Below, one piece after another: positions 49,678 to 58,223 of a stretch of 64,000 bases of DNA. The position numbers and the translations under genes were made by a program. The first letter of the stretch is position 1. Each line of letters begins with the position of its first letter. The notes beneath the pieces were generated by a model. The model searched no databases. It was given only the letters and a program-made list of their open reading frames with translations, and was not told the DNA's origin. The stretch is from a virus, in the IMG/VR virus record IMGVR_UViG_3300027996_000023, positions 1 through 64,000 of that record; one strand, given 5' to 3'.

Positions 49678-50063
49678 TATTTATCAGTTTTTTGTATGCT
49701 TGGTAGCATGTGAATTAATATATATAGTGCTTTTGTTATTTCTCTGAAATTGGGGGATAGGGAATAGTAGACGTATCTTTTGTTCATCCCATCTCTCTTT
49801 TTAATCAGGATGCCAAGCTTAGTTAGCCTCCCTAGTGAGATCGATACGTGTGGCTGTACATAGCCATAAGTATCAACCAAGTGTGCGTTTAGGTCTGAGC
49901 ACCAGAGAAAATCGTTTCCTCTTAGTCGCTCTTTACAGAAATGCTTTATCATCGATTGGTTTATTTTTGGTCCAAAAGCTGCGAATAGGTGCTTGAACTT
50001 CCCCATATCATCCTCTTTCATATCCCTTACCGACCTTAGTCGGTTTGCATAGTTATCATCCAT
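49677..50063 (-). CDS. Winged-helix (ArsR-like) regulator
   Basis: 128 aa. Helix-turn-helix VQPHVSISLGRLTKLGILIK then a beta-wing KRDGMNKRYVYYSLSPNF, the classic ArsR/MarR-type order. N-terminal helices could dimerise. The stop overlaps the SSB-like start (TAATG). May regulate this replication-lysis operon. Confidence 0.72.
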   Translation of the reverse strand: MDDNYANRLRSVRDMKEDDMGKFKHLFAAFGPKINQSMIKHFCKERLRGNDFLWCSDLNAHLVDTYGYVQPHVSISLGRLTKLGILIKKRDGMNKRYVYYSLSPNFREITKALYILIHMLPSIQKTDK

Positions 50064-50394
50064 TTTTTATTGTTTCTATAATTGATAATAAAGTTTGTCT
50101 TGTGGAAAGAAGTCTATCTCTTAATGATTGAGCATAATCCTCAAGCTCTTTGTTGTCTTTAGCCCAATAGTAACCTTTATTGGATGCGCAGATAGGCTTC
50201 TTTTCAAATCTTAAATAGGCAATCATTTTTCTGATCCTTGCACCCGTTACTGTAGTGTTGAATCTTTCGCCAATGTTATTGGCAAGCTGAGAGCTAGGGA
50301 TTGAATTTTCCTTGCCCACATAGTTTATCAACATGTCGTTGAGAAGGGTAGCCCATTTTTTTTCCTCTTGACTTAATGGCTCTAATTGGCTCAT
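50056..50394 (-). CDS. Helix-turn-helix-like protein, 112 aa
   Basis: ATG at 50394 overlaps the preceding stop (TGATG). Helical throughout: LNDMLINYVGKENSIPSSQL, NTTVTGARIRKMIAYLRFEK followed by a short wing (ICASNKGYYWAKDN). Winged-helix pattern similar to phage HTH proteins. Ends with a coiled helix (DRLLSTRQTLLSIIETIKNG). Function unknown, DNA binding likely. Confidence 0.64.
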   Translation of the reverse strand: MSQLEPLSQEEKKWATLLNDMLINYVGKENSIPSSQLANNIGERFNTTVTGARIRKMIAYLRFEKKPICASNKGYYWAKDNKELEDYAQSLRDRLLSTRQTLLSIIETIKNG

Positions 50395-50603
50395 CACTTT
50401 TTTCTAGTTAAAAAATACCACTTCAATTTTGCATCTGATATTATGTCAGATATTGAATTGGCCAAGGACAATGATAAAATACATAGTGCAGCACCCTCTA
50501 TAAAGGGGTTTGCAAAAATGTCTATATCGTAGACCTCTTTTATGTGTATCAGCAAATAGTTTACACCTCCCACTACTGCTGCTGATAATATATTTATTAT
50601 CAT
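50394..50603 (-). CDS. Small two-pass membrane protein, holin candidate
   Basis: 69 aa with two hydrophobic helices (MIINILSAAVVGGVNYLLIH and ...FIEGAALCILSLSLANSI) and a basic end (KLKWYFLTRKK). Size and topology suit a class II holin, and the amidase endolysin is two genes upstream. The 4-bp overlap (ATGA) ties it to the 457-aa membrane protein. Holin call is inference from topology and context. Confidence 0.6.
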   Translation of the reverse strand: MIINILSAAVVGGVNYLLIHIKEVYDIDIFANPFIEGAALCILSLSLANSISDIISDAKLKWYFLTRKK

Positions 50604-51973
50604 AGCTCAGGCATGTTGTACTTTTTCTGGCATTCAGAAAAAAGCCTTGCAGCCTCCGCTTTATCAACTTGCCCCAAGGCATCTACATGGGATAAAAATT
50701 TCATGTATTCATTTTCTTTGCCTTTTGGTGTGATGGCAACATTGTATTTATTTGCATGTCGGCTAATCGCAGACTTTATCTGCGATACTGTTTTATATTC
50801 CCCTGAATACGGAACAAGAACTGTATCAGTTGTTCCCGATTGTTCCGCATAGCCTTTAGTGTATTCCACACTGTTCCGACTTTCGGAAGTTTTGTTCCAC
50901 TTTCGTTCCCGATCATTTCTGGAACTTTTGTTAAATGCTTGAGCATTATCTGTTCCGCTAAGTTTGTTAAACAAACTGTTCTGTTTTTTCAAGGACTCTG
51001 CCTTATCTGATGCAGATATTCCTGTGTTCAGAACAGTTTGTACAAACTTTATGAACATGAATAGGACAGTGCCTACTATGCCCAGCCAACGTAAAATGGA
51101 TATACTCAATTCCATTTTTCTGTCAAACATGCCTTGCAGTCGATCAGTTTCCTGCATGCTCGCAATTTCCATCCTGGAGGATGATGATTGAGCGAGAGAG
51201 ATTGAATGCTCTTTGTCTCTCTGAACTCTATCGTATTTTTTTTCATATGCATCCACCTTAGATGCAGAGTCTTTTTTTGCTCTTTCCACCCTAGATATGA
51301 ACTTATTTCTACTGTACATTGGGTGCGAATATTTCTTTTTCGCTGCAATCACAAGCTTTGCCCCTTTGTCTTGCAGCTTTTTAAGTTCTTTTTTATCGGC
51401 ATATTCCGCCTTCTCTAAGTCTTTGTCATAAGACTCGATTATTTTCTGGAGAGTTAAGTGAGCTTGAAAAGCTTTTGATAAGTCTTGTTTTGTCGAGTCC
51501 TGTGTATTGGTTAGACTCATCATTACTGGCACCTCCGCAGCACTGTACGAAAATGCTATTGATATAGCGGCCACTGCCATAGCGATAACAAAGAGAGAAA
51601 CACCTGCCAGCCTCATCCACCCATTGCCGGGTGCCTTTTTGTCTTTTTTGAACCTACCTTGGACCCAAAACCTAGCCCATAAAGGGAAGGTCACTCCTAG
51701 GAAAACGTCAAAAATGACGAAGAGAAACACCACTGCCATGATGCTCAAAAAGGAAGCTATGGCCAAGGGAAGAATGCCCTTGAAGATTGAGTAGGAGAGA
51801 AGATAAGTGTAACCCGTACTCGTTAACCCTCCTATCAATAAACATCCTCTTGATGCAATATTGGCAATGGTATTAAACTCTTCTAAACCATCTGCACTTT
51901 TGGGACTACTGAAACTAATATCCCATAATTTCTTTAAACCCTTGAAGGGGCTTATTATAGTTGTCATATCCAT
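50600..51973 (-). CDS. Large membrane protein with coiled coil, 457 aa
   Basis: Start taken at 51973 (MDMTTIISPFKGLKKLWDIS), because the longer frame begins in the promoter. Hydrophobic helices near residues 45-110 (LLIGGLTSTGYTYLLSYSIF, IASFLSIMAVVFLFVIFDVF) and about 130-155, a long charged coiled coil (about 165-290), another transmembrane helix (LRWLGIVGTVLFMFIKF), and a Ser/Asn/Lys-rich tail. It resembles DUF4407-type membrane proteins. Between endolysin and holin candidate; possible roles are lysis control or envelope remodelling. Confidence 0.72.
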   Translation of the reverse strand: MDMTTIISPFKGLKKLWDISFSSPKSADGLEEFNTIANIASRGCLLIGGLTSTGYTYLLSYSIFKGILPLAIASFLSIMAVVFLFVIFDVFLGVTFPLWARFWVQGRFKKDKKAPGNGWMRLAGVSLFVIAMAVAAISIAFSYSAAEVPVMMSLTNTQDSTKQDLSKAFQAHLTLQKIIESYDKDLEKAEYADKKELKKLQDKGAKLVIAAKKKYSHPMYSRNKFISRVERAKKDSASKVDAYEKKYDRVQRDKEHSISLAQSSSSRMEIASMQETDRLQGMFDRKMELSISILRWLGIVGTVLFMFIKFVQTVLNTGISASDKAESLKKQNSLFNKLSGTDNAQAFNKSSRNDRERKWNKTSESRNSVEYTKGYAEQSGTTDTVLVPYSGEYKTVSQIKSAISRHANKYNVAITPKGKENEYMKFLSHVDALGQVDKAEAARLFSECQKKYNMPEL

Positions 51974-52001
51974 TTTTATCCATTTTAAACTGTAACTATT
52001 A

Positions 52002-52031
52002 CAAATATACAAAACTTTTATTAAAAAACAA
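52002..52031 (-). promoter_or_regulatory. Bacteroidetes-type promoter of the membrane-protein operon
   Basis: Minus strand TTG, 19 bp, TATATTTG; RNA would start about 22 nt before the ATG at 51973. Lies between the amidase stop and the membrane-protein gene. Confidence 0.75.
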
Positions 52032-52048
52032 GTATAACTGTCGTATAT

Positions 52049-52822
52049 CTACTCTCTTCGGCCATTTTGCTTCTCATAGGCAAACTTGGCTGTGTTTACT
52101 AGCATTTGAGAATACTTCTTCATTATACCCTCATCCATTATTTTTAGAATATCCTCTGGATTATCGTAGAAGCCAAACTCTGGGAGTATCGCTGGGCACC
52201 AAGTTTTTGAGATCATGGTAAAGTCCTTCTCTCTATCAGGGTCACCATCTTGAAGGCTATTGCGCATCCTCATAGGCAGTACTCTAATTTGGTTGTATAA
52301 GTGAGTGGCATACTGGTCGCTTGCCGTTTCTCCTCTTGTTGTGTAAACCTCAAACCCTGTTGCTTTATGAGAGGAAGAAGCGTTTGAATGCAACTCTAAA
52401 AGAAGGACTATTGGGTTTTCCTCTTTGTGTATATGGTTTATCTTAGCTACTTGTTTGGAGAGTTTTTTGTCCTCCCATGCATGATGTATTTTAACGCAAG
52501 GGATATTTATGGTCCAAAGACCTTCGTACACAAGGTGTGCAATTCTCCTGTTCCATACTCCTTCGTAGAAAACCTTCTGGCCACCTGCATTTACGTCATG
52601 TAAATCTATTGGCAGTGATAAAGGAAAGGCAAACTGCTTACCTCTCGTTGTGTATTTATTCGTATGTGGATCAATACCTCCATGACCTGCCCTAATAGCT
52701 ATTATTGGCTCCCCCTCGCTTATTATCCTTCTAGAGTCGGATAGTTTGCTTTCTTCTAGGATTTTATTCATTGTCAACAGGGCTTCGCCTAAAAGTTGCT
52801 GTATTCTTTTTAATCCTTCCAT
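52049..52822 (-). CDS. N-acetylmuramoyl-L-alanine amidase (endolysin)
   Basis: 257 aa, Amidase_3 (AmiC-type) fold. Zinc ligands and catalytic residues in order: His in AIRAGHGGIDPHTN near residue 48, Glu in FYEGVWNRRIAHL near 88, His in LLELHSNASSS near 137, and Glu in PAILPEFGFYDN near 217. It cuts the amide bond between MurNAc and the peptide stem. No signal peptide, so it needs a holin to cross the inner membrane. Its promoter region is the 104-bp gap to the primase. Confidence 0.9.
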   Translation of the reverse strand: MEGLKRIQQLLGEALLTMNKILEESKLSDSRRIISEGEPIIAIRAGHGGIDPHTNKYTTRGKQFAFPLSLPIDLHDVNAGGQKVFYEGVWNRRIAHLVYEGLWTINIPCVKIHHAWEDKKLSKQVAKINHIHKEENPIVLLLELHSNASSSHKATGFEVYTTRGETASDQYATHLYNQIRVLPMRMRNSLQDGDPDREKDFTMISKTWCPAILPEFGFYDNPEDILKIMDEGIMKKYSQMLVNTAKFAYEKQNGRRE

Positions 52823-52895
52823 AATTTTTTGTTGTTGTTTTAATTAACTATATTTACAATCTGTCCTTATCCAGGGTCACATAACTGTAATTTCC

Positions 52896-52925
52896 AAAGC
52901 AAGTAGAACCTCATCTACTTGCTTT
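52896..52925. terminator. Hairpin terminator after primase
   Basis: AAAGCAAGTAGA, 6-nt loop, TCTACTTGCTTT, right after the primase stop. T-tract is better on the plus strand, so it may act in both directions. Confidence 0.6.
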
Positions 52926-52926
52926 T

Positions 52927-54174
52927 TTATATATATATTAGTTTTCTTGTGTATTTATTTATTCGCCCTAGAAGGGTATGGATGTTATAACCAGACACCT
53001 TGGCCAGTAGTCGAATAAGCTTCTCTCTTTCGTATCCATTTGGGTAATGGGCTATTGCGCCCAGGCACGTATCTGTTTTTTTGTCCTTTTGGCCCTCTGC
53101 TGAATCCCAAAGCACCTTGACATGGCATAGTACTTTTAGGTGATCTGTCATATCCACTCCGTAGTCCAGTGCCAAGGAAGCTGGGTCTTGCCCTTTTGGA
53201 CCTTGTAGTGGTTTTATGTGTATGCTGTGCTTCCAATGCTTTGTAATTATATTAGCCAGGGCCTTGTCTCCAGCCTTGTCTCCATCTGTTAATACGTAGT
53301 TGTAGTCTACGTACTTGGATATTAACTTGGCTTGCTCGTCTGTGAATGAGGTACCACAAAACCCTACTGCGTTTTTACAATCTGCTCTTGCGATTAAATT
53401 CACATCTGTATACCCCTCAAACAATATAGCATGTTTGAGTTTTTTAATTACTTTTAGATTCTGGTGTAGTCCATAGAGGACTTCTCCTTTTCTGTATGCT
53501 AGGGTTTCTGTAGTGTTTACATACTTGGGCTTCCTTCCTTGGGTGTAGACCCTTCCAGCAAATCCAACTAACCTTCCTGTGTGGTTTCTTATTGGAAATA
53601 TAATGCGATCCTTAAAAACAGGAGAACCATCCTGTTTTATTAATTTTGCTTTCATTAAGGATTCTTTGTTGTAGTCAAGTGCATATTTGCTTGGAGCAAA
53701 ACCAATCTCCCACTTGTGGACTAGATTCTTGGTGTATCCTCTGCCATGTAAATACCACTGTGGCTTTTTAGCGGTTTTAAAGTGCTCTCTAAATACAGTT
53801 AGAGCATATTCGTTGGCCAATACTACTTCTTGGCTATCGTCTTTTATGTCTGGGCTTGTTTGATCTAGCATTCTTACGGGAATAGCATTTCGTGCTGCAA
53901 TTAACCTTGCTGCGTCTGATGGGCTTTTGCATGACCTTTCCATCTCTTCTACAAAAGTGAATATGTCTCCACTTTTTCCGCAGCCAAAACATTTGTAATT
54001 TTGCTTGTTCTTCTGTGGGAATACCTTAAAGGAAGGTGTTTTTTCTGTGTGGAAAGGACAGGAGGCTTCGTATGTGGCTCCTTTCTTTTTTAAGTTGACA
54101 TAACCTCCTATTAGGTCTTGGATCTCCACATTATCTTTGATTAATTGGAAATCGTCTGGATGTAATCTGCACAT
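52927..54174 (-). CDS. dnaG: DNA primase, DnaG type
   Basis: 415 aa. Zinc finger CPFHTEKTPSFKVFPQKN followed by YKCFGCGKSGDIFTF (CHC2 type, residues about 38-65). TOPRIM domain near residues 245-300: ILFEGYTDVNLIARADCKNA and YVLTDGDKAGDKAL with the DGD/acidic metal site. Shorter than bacterial DnaG (about 600 aa), lacking the large C-terminal helicase-binding domain. Makes RNA primers at the phage fork together with the DnaB-like helicase in the same direction. Confidence 0.92.
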   Translation of the reverse strand: MCRLHPDDFQLIKDNVEIQDLIGGYVNLKKKGATYEASCPFHTEKTPSFKVFPQKNKQNYKCFGCGKSGDIFTFVEEMERSCKSPSDAARLIAARNAIPVRMLDQTSPDIKDDSQEVVLANEYALTVFREHFKTAKKPQWYLHGRGYTKNLVHKWEIGFAPSKYALDYNKESLMKAKLIKQDGSPVFKDRIIFPIRNHTGRLVGFAGRVYTQGRKPKYVNTTETLAYRKGEVLYGLHQNLKVIKKLKHAILFEGYTDVNLIARADCKNAVGFCGTSFTDEQAKLISKYVDYNYVLTDGDKAGDKALANIITKHWKHSIHIKPLQGPKGQDPASLALDYGVDMTDHLKVLCHVKVLWDSAEGQKDKKTDTCLGAIAHYPNGYEREKLIRLLAKVSGYNIHTLLGRINKYTRKLIYI

Positions 54175-54176
54175 AT

Positions 54177-54207
54177 TTTGTGGTTTAATACAAATATCGT
54201 ATATTTG
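54177..54207 (+). promoter_or_regulatory. Plus-strand Bacteroidetes-type promoter (antisense)
   Basis: TTTG, 19 bp, TATATTTG in the gap between primase and resolvase. Points right, against all neighbouring genes. It contains the inverted repeat ACAAATA-TCGTA-TATTTGT, so it could also be an operator or a leftward start site. Confidence 0.5.
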
Positions 54208-54278
54208 TAGTGGAAAAAAGTATATATGCCTATGTATGTAAACGCAACGACATATCTATTTATAGAAAGCCAAGCAAT

Positions 54279-54953
54279 TTATTGTTTGGTTTTTTTCTTC
54301 TTTACTACTTGAGTTCTTGCGTAGTTTGACCAATAAAAAAAGGACTTATTTATAAGCATTGTTGCTCCATCTCTTCCGTGCTCATTTGTCGATTTATTGT
54401 AGCCCGTAAGAGTTTTAAATAAATCGCTTGGCAGCTTGGTTGGCATCCTAAGCTGTGTGTATGGCACCTCTTTTGGCTCACCTTTTTCTAATATTGGCTT
54501 ACCTTTGAACTTGGCTATCTTTGGATACCTGTCTCTTTTTGATGGAGCGATTTGAACGGTAGCGACACCTAACTTCTCTAACTTAGAGCATAAGGTTTTT
54601 GCAAGCCCCTTGTTCTTGCCCACGTTACTCCCCATTGTTATCCATTTTCTTGCTTGTTTTAGCAAGAGGAAGTTTTTCTTTGGGTTCTTTTTGTAGCTTA
54701 TTTTGGACCACACATTAGTAACGTATGCCACCAATGCCTCTCCAGCTCCATATACATTAGAATCCAAATCTGAATTTTCTACAACAGCAATTAAATCCCA
54801 GTCAGAGCTTGCTTGATATTCTAATATCAAATTCAAGCAGTCAAATAGATCCATCGAACTTATATTGATAAACTTCTTTTCTTTTGGTAGGTATTCCGCA
54901 ACTCCTGTATTATTTCCTATACCTACATCTATCCCTAGTATTATTTCTCTCAT
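54279..54953 (-). CDS. RuvC-like Holliday junction resolvase / RNase H-fold nuclease
   Basis: 224 aa. RuvC-type acidic residues: GIDVGIGNNTGVAEY at the N-terminus (first Asp), AVVENSDLD near residue 60 (Glu), and EHGRDGATML near residue 195 (last Asp). Basic C-terminus (VVKKKKTKQ). Resolves branched DNA before packaging. Overlaps the DnaB stop by 4 bp, so replication and resolution are made together. Confidence 0.82.
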   Translation of the reverse strand: MREIILGIDVGIGNNTGVAEYLPKEKKFINISSMDLFDCLNLILEYQASSDWDLIAVVENSDLDSNVYGAGEALVAYVTNVWSKISYKKNPKKNFLLLKQARKWITMGSNVGKNKGLAKTLCSKLEKLGVATVQIAPSKRDRYPKIAKFKGKPILEKGEPKEVPYTQLRMPTKLPSDLFKTLTGYNKSTNEHGRDGATMLINKSFFYWSNYARTQVVKKKKTKQ

Positions 54954-56560
54954 ATATCCGGTATGAATTGATCAGAAGTAATGTCATTCTTTAGTTCTGA
55001 CCAGTTAAAGTCAGAGCTCTCTCCTTGAGAGGACCTGTGGGTGTCATTTTCATACCCAAACTCCCTCTCTGTGTATTCTGCTACTCTTGTATATTCTGCC
55101 TCAAAGAAGCAGCGTATCGTTTCTAATGCACCTTCTCTGTTTTTGGCATATATCTTCTCCAAAACTCCTTTGAGTGAGTTTCCTTCTTCGTCCTCAAAAA
55201 TATCATAGTACTCTGGTCGGTAAGCAAAGGCTACGGAATCAGCGTCTTGCTCTATCCCTCCAGAACCTCTAAGGTCTGAAAGTTGTGGTCTTTTACTTCC
55301 ACCTCTTGTTTCTACAGATCGATTCAGCTGACAAAGAAGAATCACAGGTATCTCTAACTCTAGGGCTAATGCCTTTAGGTTTCGAGTTATAATAGAGATT
55401 TCTTGCTCTCTATTATTTCCTTTGAAGGCTGACATTAGCTGAAGGTAGTCTATAAATACCCTTCCTAATTTCTTGCCTTTCAATTTTAACTCATTCTGTA
55501 TCTTGAGGCACTTGTCTTTCACGTACCTCCAGGTTATAGCTGGTCGATCATCTATGTATGCATCGCTTGCATGTAGTTCGTCTTGGAATTTTTGATACTT
55601 TCCTTTTAACTCAGGAGTCTTTAGCCCGTTGTCATAATCCTGTCTATTAACCCTGTATCGGCTAAAAAACATTCTTTTAACTAACCTCAATTTAGGCATT
55701 TCTAAGGAAAAATAAGCACTTGGCTCGCCTAAATCAAATACTGCATAATTAAATTCGCAGATAGCATCTGCCGTTTTACCCATGCCGGGTCTACCAGCTT
55801 CTACGTCAAGGTTCCCTCTTTGCCTTCCTCCAATAGTTTGGTTGACTTTATGGATCGGATGCATTAAGCCAGGGAACTCTATCCCTTTTTCTATCCTATC
55901 CAGTGTTTTGTCCAAGTCTTTGTCAAAAATATTTGACAACTCAAACCCACATGCCATTGTATCTTTTATTCCATCGTCAAAGTCCAACTCTGATTTGTAT
56001 GAAGATATAAGCTCGTCAGCATCCTCTATGTCCACCTTGTATGATTGTTCTATAAACTGATTAGCCTGTTGCCAAGCCTTTCTTAGTTTATATGCTTTTG
56101 CCACCCTATCTCTCAAAGATACGGATGTTTCTGTATCCTTTATCCCTAGGGTTATACTTTGTAGCCAAGCTTTCCCTCCCCACTCGTCTAAGAAGTCTTG
56201 TCCTAGAAGGGCTGCTACAATATCTACACCTATAGCCCTGTTGGTTTCAGAGAGTGTTTGGCATACTTCAAATACTGCTGCGTACTCCACAAGGTAGAAG
56301 TACTCTTTACTCATCCCAGAGCACTCTGGAAGCACTATGTTTGGGTATAAAAGGATTCTTCCGATTAACCCTTGCTCTGCAATCCTGTCGTGCCTTGGAG
56401 CTTGTTGGTGCAGCAAGTGGGAGAGAAGATCTGGCTGCTTGGCTATTATTACTGGCAGATCTTTAGAAATGTTGTACTGAAATATTCTCGCTTGGTTTTC
56501 GTCCAAGCCCATGCTTTCAGTGTATTTCTTAGTTAGGGCTATAAGTGCGTGTTGCTTCAT
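54950..56560 (-). CDS. dnaB: Replicative helicase, DnaB type
   Basis: 536 aa from ATG at 56560, which overlaps the initiator stop (ATGA); an earlier ATG exists. N-terminal helical domain, then Walker A GRPGMGKTADAICEF, SLEMPKLRLVKRM, Walker B RVFIDYLQLM, and the motif QLNRSVETRGGSKRPQLSDL with GGIEQDADS, all typical of DnaB/RecA-fold helicases. Hexameric fork helicase loaded by the initiator encoded just upstream. Confidence 0.93.
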   Translation of the reverse strand: MKQHALIALTKKYTESMGLDENQARIFQYNISKDLPVIIAKQPDLLSHLLHQQAPRHDRIAEQGLIGRILLYPNIVLPECSGMSKEYFYLVEYAAVFEVCQTLSETNRAIGVDIVAALLGQDFLDEWGGKAWLQSITLGIKDTETSVSLRDRVAKAYKLRKAWQQANQFIEQSYKVDIEDADELISSYKSELDFDDGIKDTMACGFELSNIFDKDLDKTLDRIEKGIEFPGLMHPIHKVNQTIGGRQRGNLDVEAGRPGMGKTADAICEFNYAVFDLGEPSAYFSLEMPKLRLVKRMFFSRYRVNRQDYDNGLKTPELKGKYQKFQDELHASDAYIDDRPAITWRYVKDKCLKIQNELKLKGKKLGRVFIDYLQLMSAFKGNNREQEISIITRNLKALALELEIPVILLCQLNRSVETRGGSKRPQLSDLRGSGGIEQDADSVAFAYRPEYYDIFEDEEGNSLKGVLEKIYAKNREGALETIRCFFEAEYTRVAEYTEREFGYENDTHRSSQGESSDFNWSELKNDITSDQFIPDI

Positions 56561-57663
56561 GCTTTTATTTGGATTTTTAAGGCTTGGTAGATACTTTTTG
56601 CGGAAGGCCTGTACTTCATTATCGAGTACAGAGCTTTCATTAGGTCCTCTTTTGATTTTTTTGTAGGGAAGGACCACTCCAAGGCAACCAATTCCATTTC
56701 TGTAATAGGTGTATATCTCGAAAGGGCTTCCTTGTGGGATTCTATTACCTTCAAAAATTGATTCATGTTTTCCAATATCTGATCCCCAGACTTACTCCTA
56801 AGCTTACTAATAGGGATTCTTAATTTTTGGGCCATTTCAGGGCTTTTCTCTTGGCTATTTAGGAAAACTACCTTTTCTTGCTCTAAGGTTGTAGAATGTA
56901 GTGATTTTTGAACAATAGGCTTATTTTGGTAGACTTTATGTTTCTCGTTTCTCTTAGACCTCTCGTATCCGTTCGATAGCCAAGTTATGAAGTAGCCCTC
57001 AAGCTCTAAAAAGGTAGAAGCTCTCTTTTGTCCATAATTCTTTAATTTCTGGATGAAGGTTTTTTTGCATTCCTCAAATAGCTCTAAGGAAATCGAGTAA
57101 CCTGTTTTCTTTATGCATTCCTCTATTTTCCCATCCCACCCATAAAAGAGGTTCATATCTTGCTGGGCCTTTACTGGCATGTTTCCGTAGAACCCCCCAA
57201 AGGGTCCAAGATTGGAATTGTAAACTGTCTCTGATTCGTCAACTAATTCTTCTTTAGAGGAAGTCTTTTTCTCTTTAGAAATAGTATTATTAGTATTAGT
57301 ATTAATACTTGTATTTATATGTTCTACATTTTTGTGTACCCCCCCTCTACATTTTTGTGTACCCCCCTCTACATTTTTGTGTAGGGGTGCATTACCCATT
57401 ATGGCGTACATTTTTCTTGATACTCCGTTGTCGTAAACAACTTTAATGTGCCCCCTTTTTCTTAATACAGAAATCCATCGAGAGATGGTGTTGGGCTCTA
57501 CCTCGTATAGGTCAGCAAAGTATCGGTTGTTGGCGTAGCAGTAACCCTCTTTTCCAGAGAGGGCTGTTATTTCTGTGAATAAATACCCGGCACTTGCTGG
57601 TACTTTTTTGTCGTACCTTACGCTTGCTGGCAATATCCCATAGTAGTTTGGTTTGTCCTTCAT
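56557..57663 (-). CDS. Replication initiator with N-terminal winged helix
   Basis: 368 aa. Residues 1-85 form an HTH_36-like winged helix: LFTEITALSGKEGYCYANNR, YFADLYEVEPNTISRWISVL, RKRGHIKVVYDNG. A linker (residues about 93-130) is coded by three direct DNA repeats and a Ser/Thr/Asn-rich run. The C-terminal part (LRSKSGDQILENMNQFLKVI...) is helical, as in DnaD/DnaT-type helicase loaders. It lies directly upstream of dnaB. Lambda O protein has the same plan, with its origin inside the gene. Confidence 0.74.
   Translation of the reverse strand: MKDKPNYYGILPASVRYDKKVPASAGYLFTEITALSGKEGYCYANNRYFADLYEVEPNTISRWISVLRKRGHIKVVYDNGVSRKMYAIMGNAPLHKNVEGGTQKCRGGVHKNVEHINTSINTNTNNTISKEKKTSSKEELVDESETVYNSNLGPFGGFYGNMPVKAQQDMNLFYGWDGKIEECIKKTGYSISLELFEECKKTFIQKLKNYGQKRASTFLELEGYFITWLSNGYERSKRNEKHKVYQNKPIVQKSLHSTTLEQEKVVFLNSQEKSPEMAQKLRIPISKLRSKSGDQILENMNQFLKVIESHKEALSRYTPITEMELVALEWSFPTKKSKEDLMKALYSIMKYRPSAKSIYQALKIQIKA
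57324..57387 (-). repeat. Iterons inside the initiator gene; candidate origin
   Basis: Three copies of CTACATTTTTGTGTA followed by C-runs (third by GGGG), starting at 57324, 57347 and 57369. Spacing 23 and 22 bp is not a multiple of 3. An A/T-rich run (57281-57323) adjoins them. Layout as in the lambda origin. Confidence 0.75.
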
Positions 57664-57665
57664 AG

Positions 57666-57962
57666 TTAATTATCCCTCTCATTAAACACTTCGTAACTGT
57701 AATTGATGTTTTTTAACAGGTCATCATAAACCTTCAATTCCTGATACTCCTGTGGAGTGACCATTATAAATCTTCTCTTCACTTCAAACCCCAAAAAATA
57801 AAGACCATCTATATCTTTTAATCTTTCTTGCAGAAAAGGAAAGTAGTCAAATTGGTAATTATAATTTCTGCTAGAAGTGCATTCAAAACTTAGAGAGCAG
57901 AAATACTCATTACTGTAGCCTAACCACATCAAGAGCATAGGTTCTGTTTTAAAGAAAATCAT
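57666..57962 (-). CDS. Hypothetical protein, 98 aa
   Basis: MIFFKTEPMLLMWLGYSNEY... aromatic-rich beta N-terminal half and a helical C-terminal half (TPQEYQELKVYDDLLKNINY). Precedes the initiator by 2 bp; context AAAAAGTT-ATG. Could be an accessory replication protein; unknown. Confidence 0.64.
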   Translation of the reverse strand: MIFFKTEPMLLMWLGYSNEYFCSLSFECTSSRNYNYQFDYFPFLQERLKDIDGLYFLGFEVKRRFIMVTPQEYQELKVYDDLLKNINYSYEVFNERDN

Positions 57963-58069
57963 AACTTTTTATAACACCCATTAAAACGGGTTTTATACTT
58001 TTGTTATAAAAAATGGGGGCAATCGCAACCCCCTACCAAAATTCACTCAAAGAATCGGTTTTAAAAAAA

Positions 58070-58171
58070 TTATTTAATGCGATTGTTATTGTCCCTATAG
58101 CACCAATCATACAAAACGGATACTATGGAAGCTATGGCCAATATAATTATTCCTATTTTTACTAAACACAT
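58070..58171 (-). CDS. Small membrane protein, 33 aa
   Basis: MCLVKIGIIILAIASIVSVL then YDWCYRDNNNRIK: one transmembrane helix with a charged cytoplasmic tail. ATG is preceded by AAAACAGTATT, in keeping with other starts here. It lies between a terminator and the 98-aa gene. Too short for a firm call. Confidence 0.45.
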   Translation of the reverse strand: MCLVKIGIIILAIASIVSVLYDWCYRDNNNRIK

Positions 58172-58184
58172 AATACTGTTTTTT

Positions 58185-58223
58185 ATAAAATAAAAAAGCC
58201 CCAATACAATGTATTGAGGCTTT
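58185..58223 (-). terminator. Strong intrinsic terminator
   Basis: Minus strand AAAGCCTCAATAC-ATT-GTATTGGGGCTTT, 13 bp with one U-G wobble that only works on this strand, then TTTTATTTTAT. Confidence 0.85.

Noticed and set aside
50600-52012. Earlier TTG start of the 457-aa membrane protein
   Set aside because: It lies inside a consensus promoter; the ATG at 51973 gives a normal short leader.
57324-57387. CRISPR array
   Set aside because: Only three short repeats with spacers of 6-8 bp inside a coding region; no cas genes.
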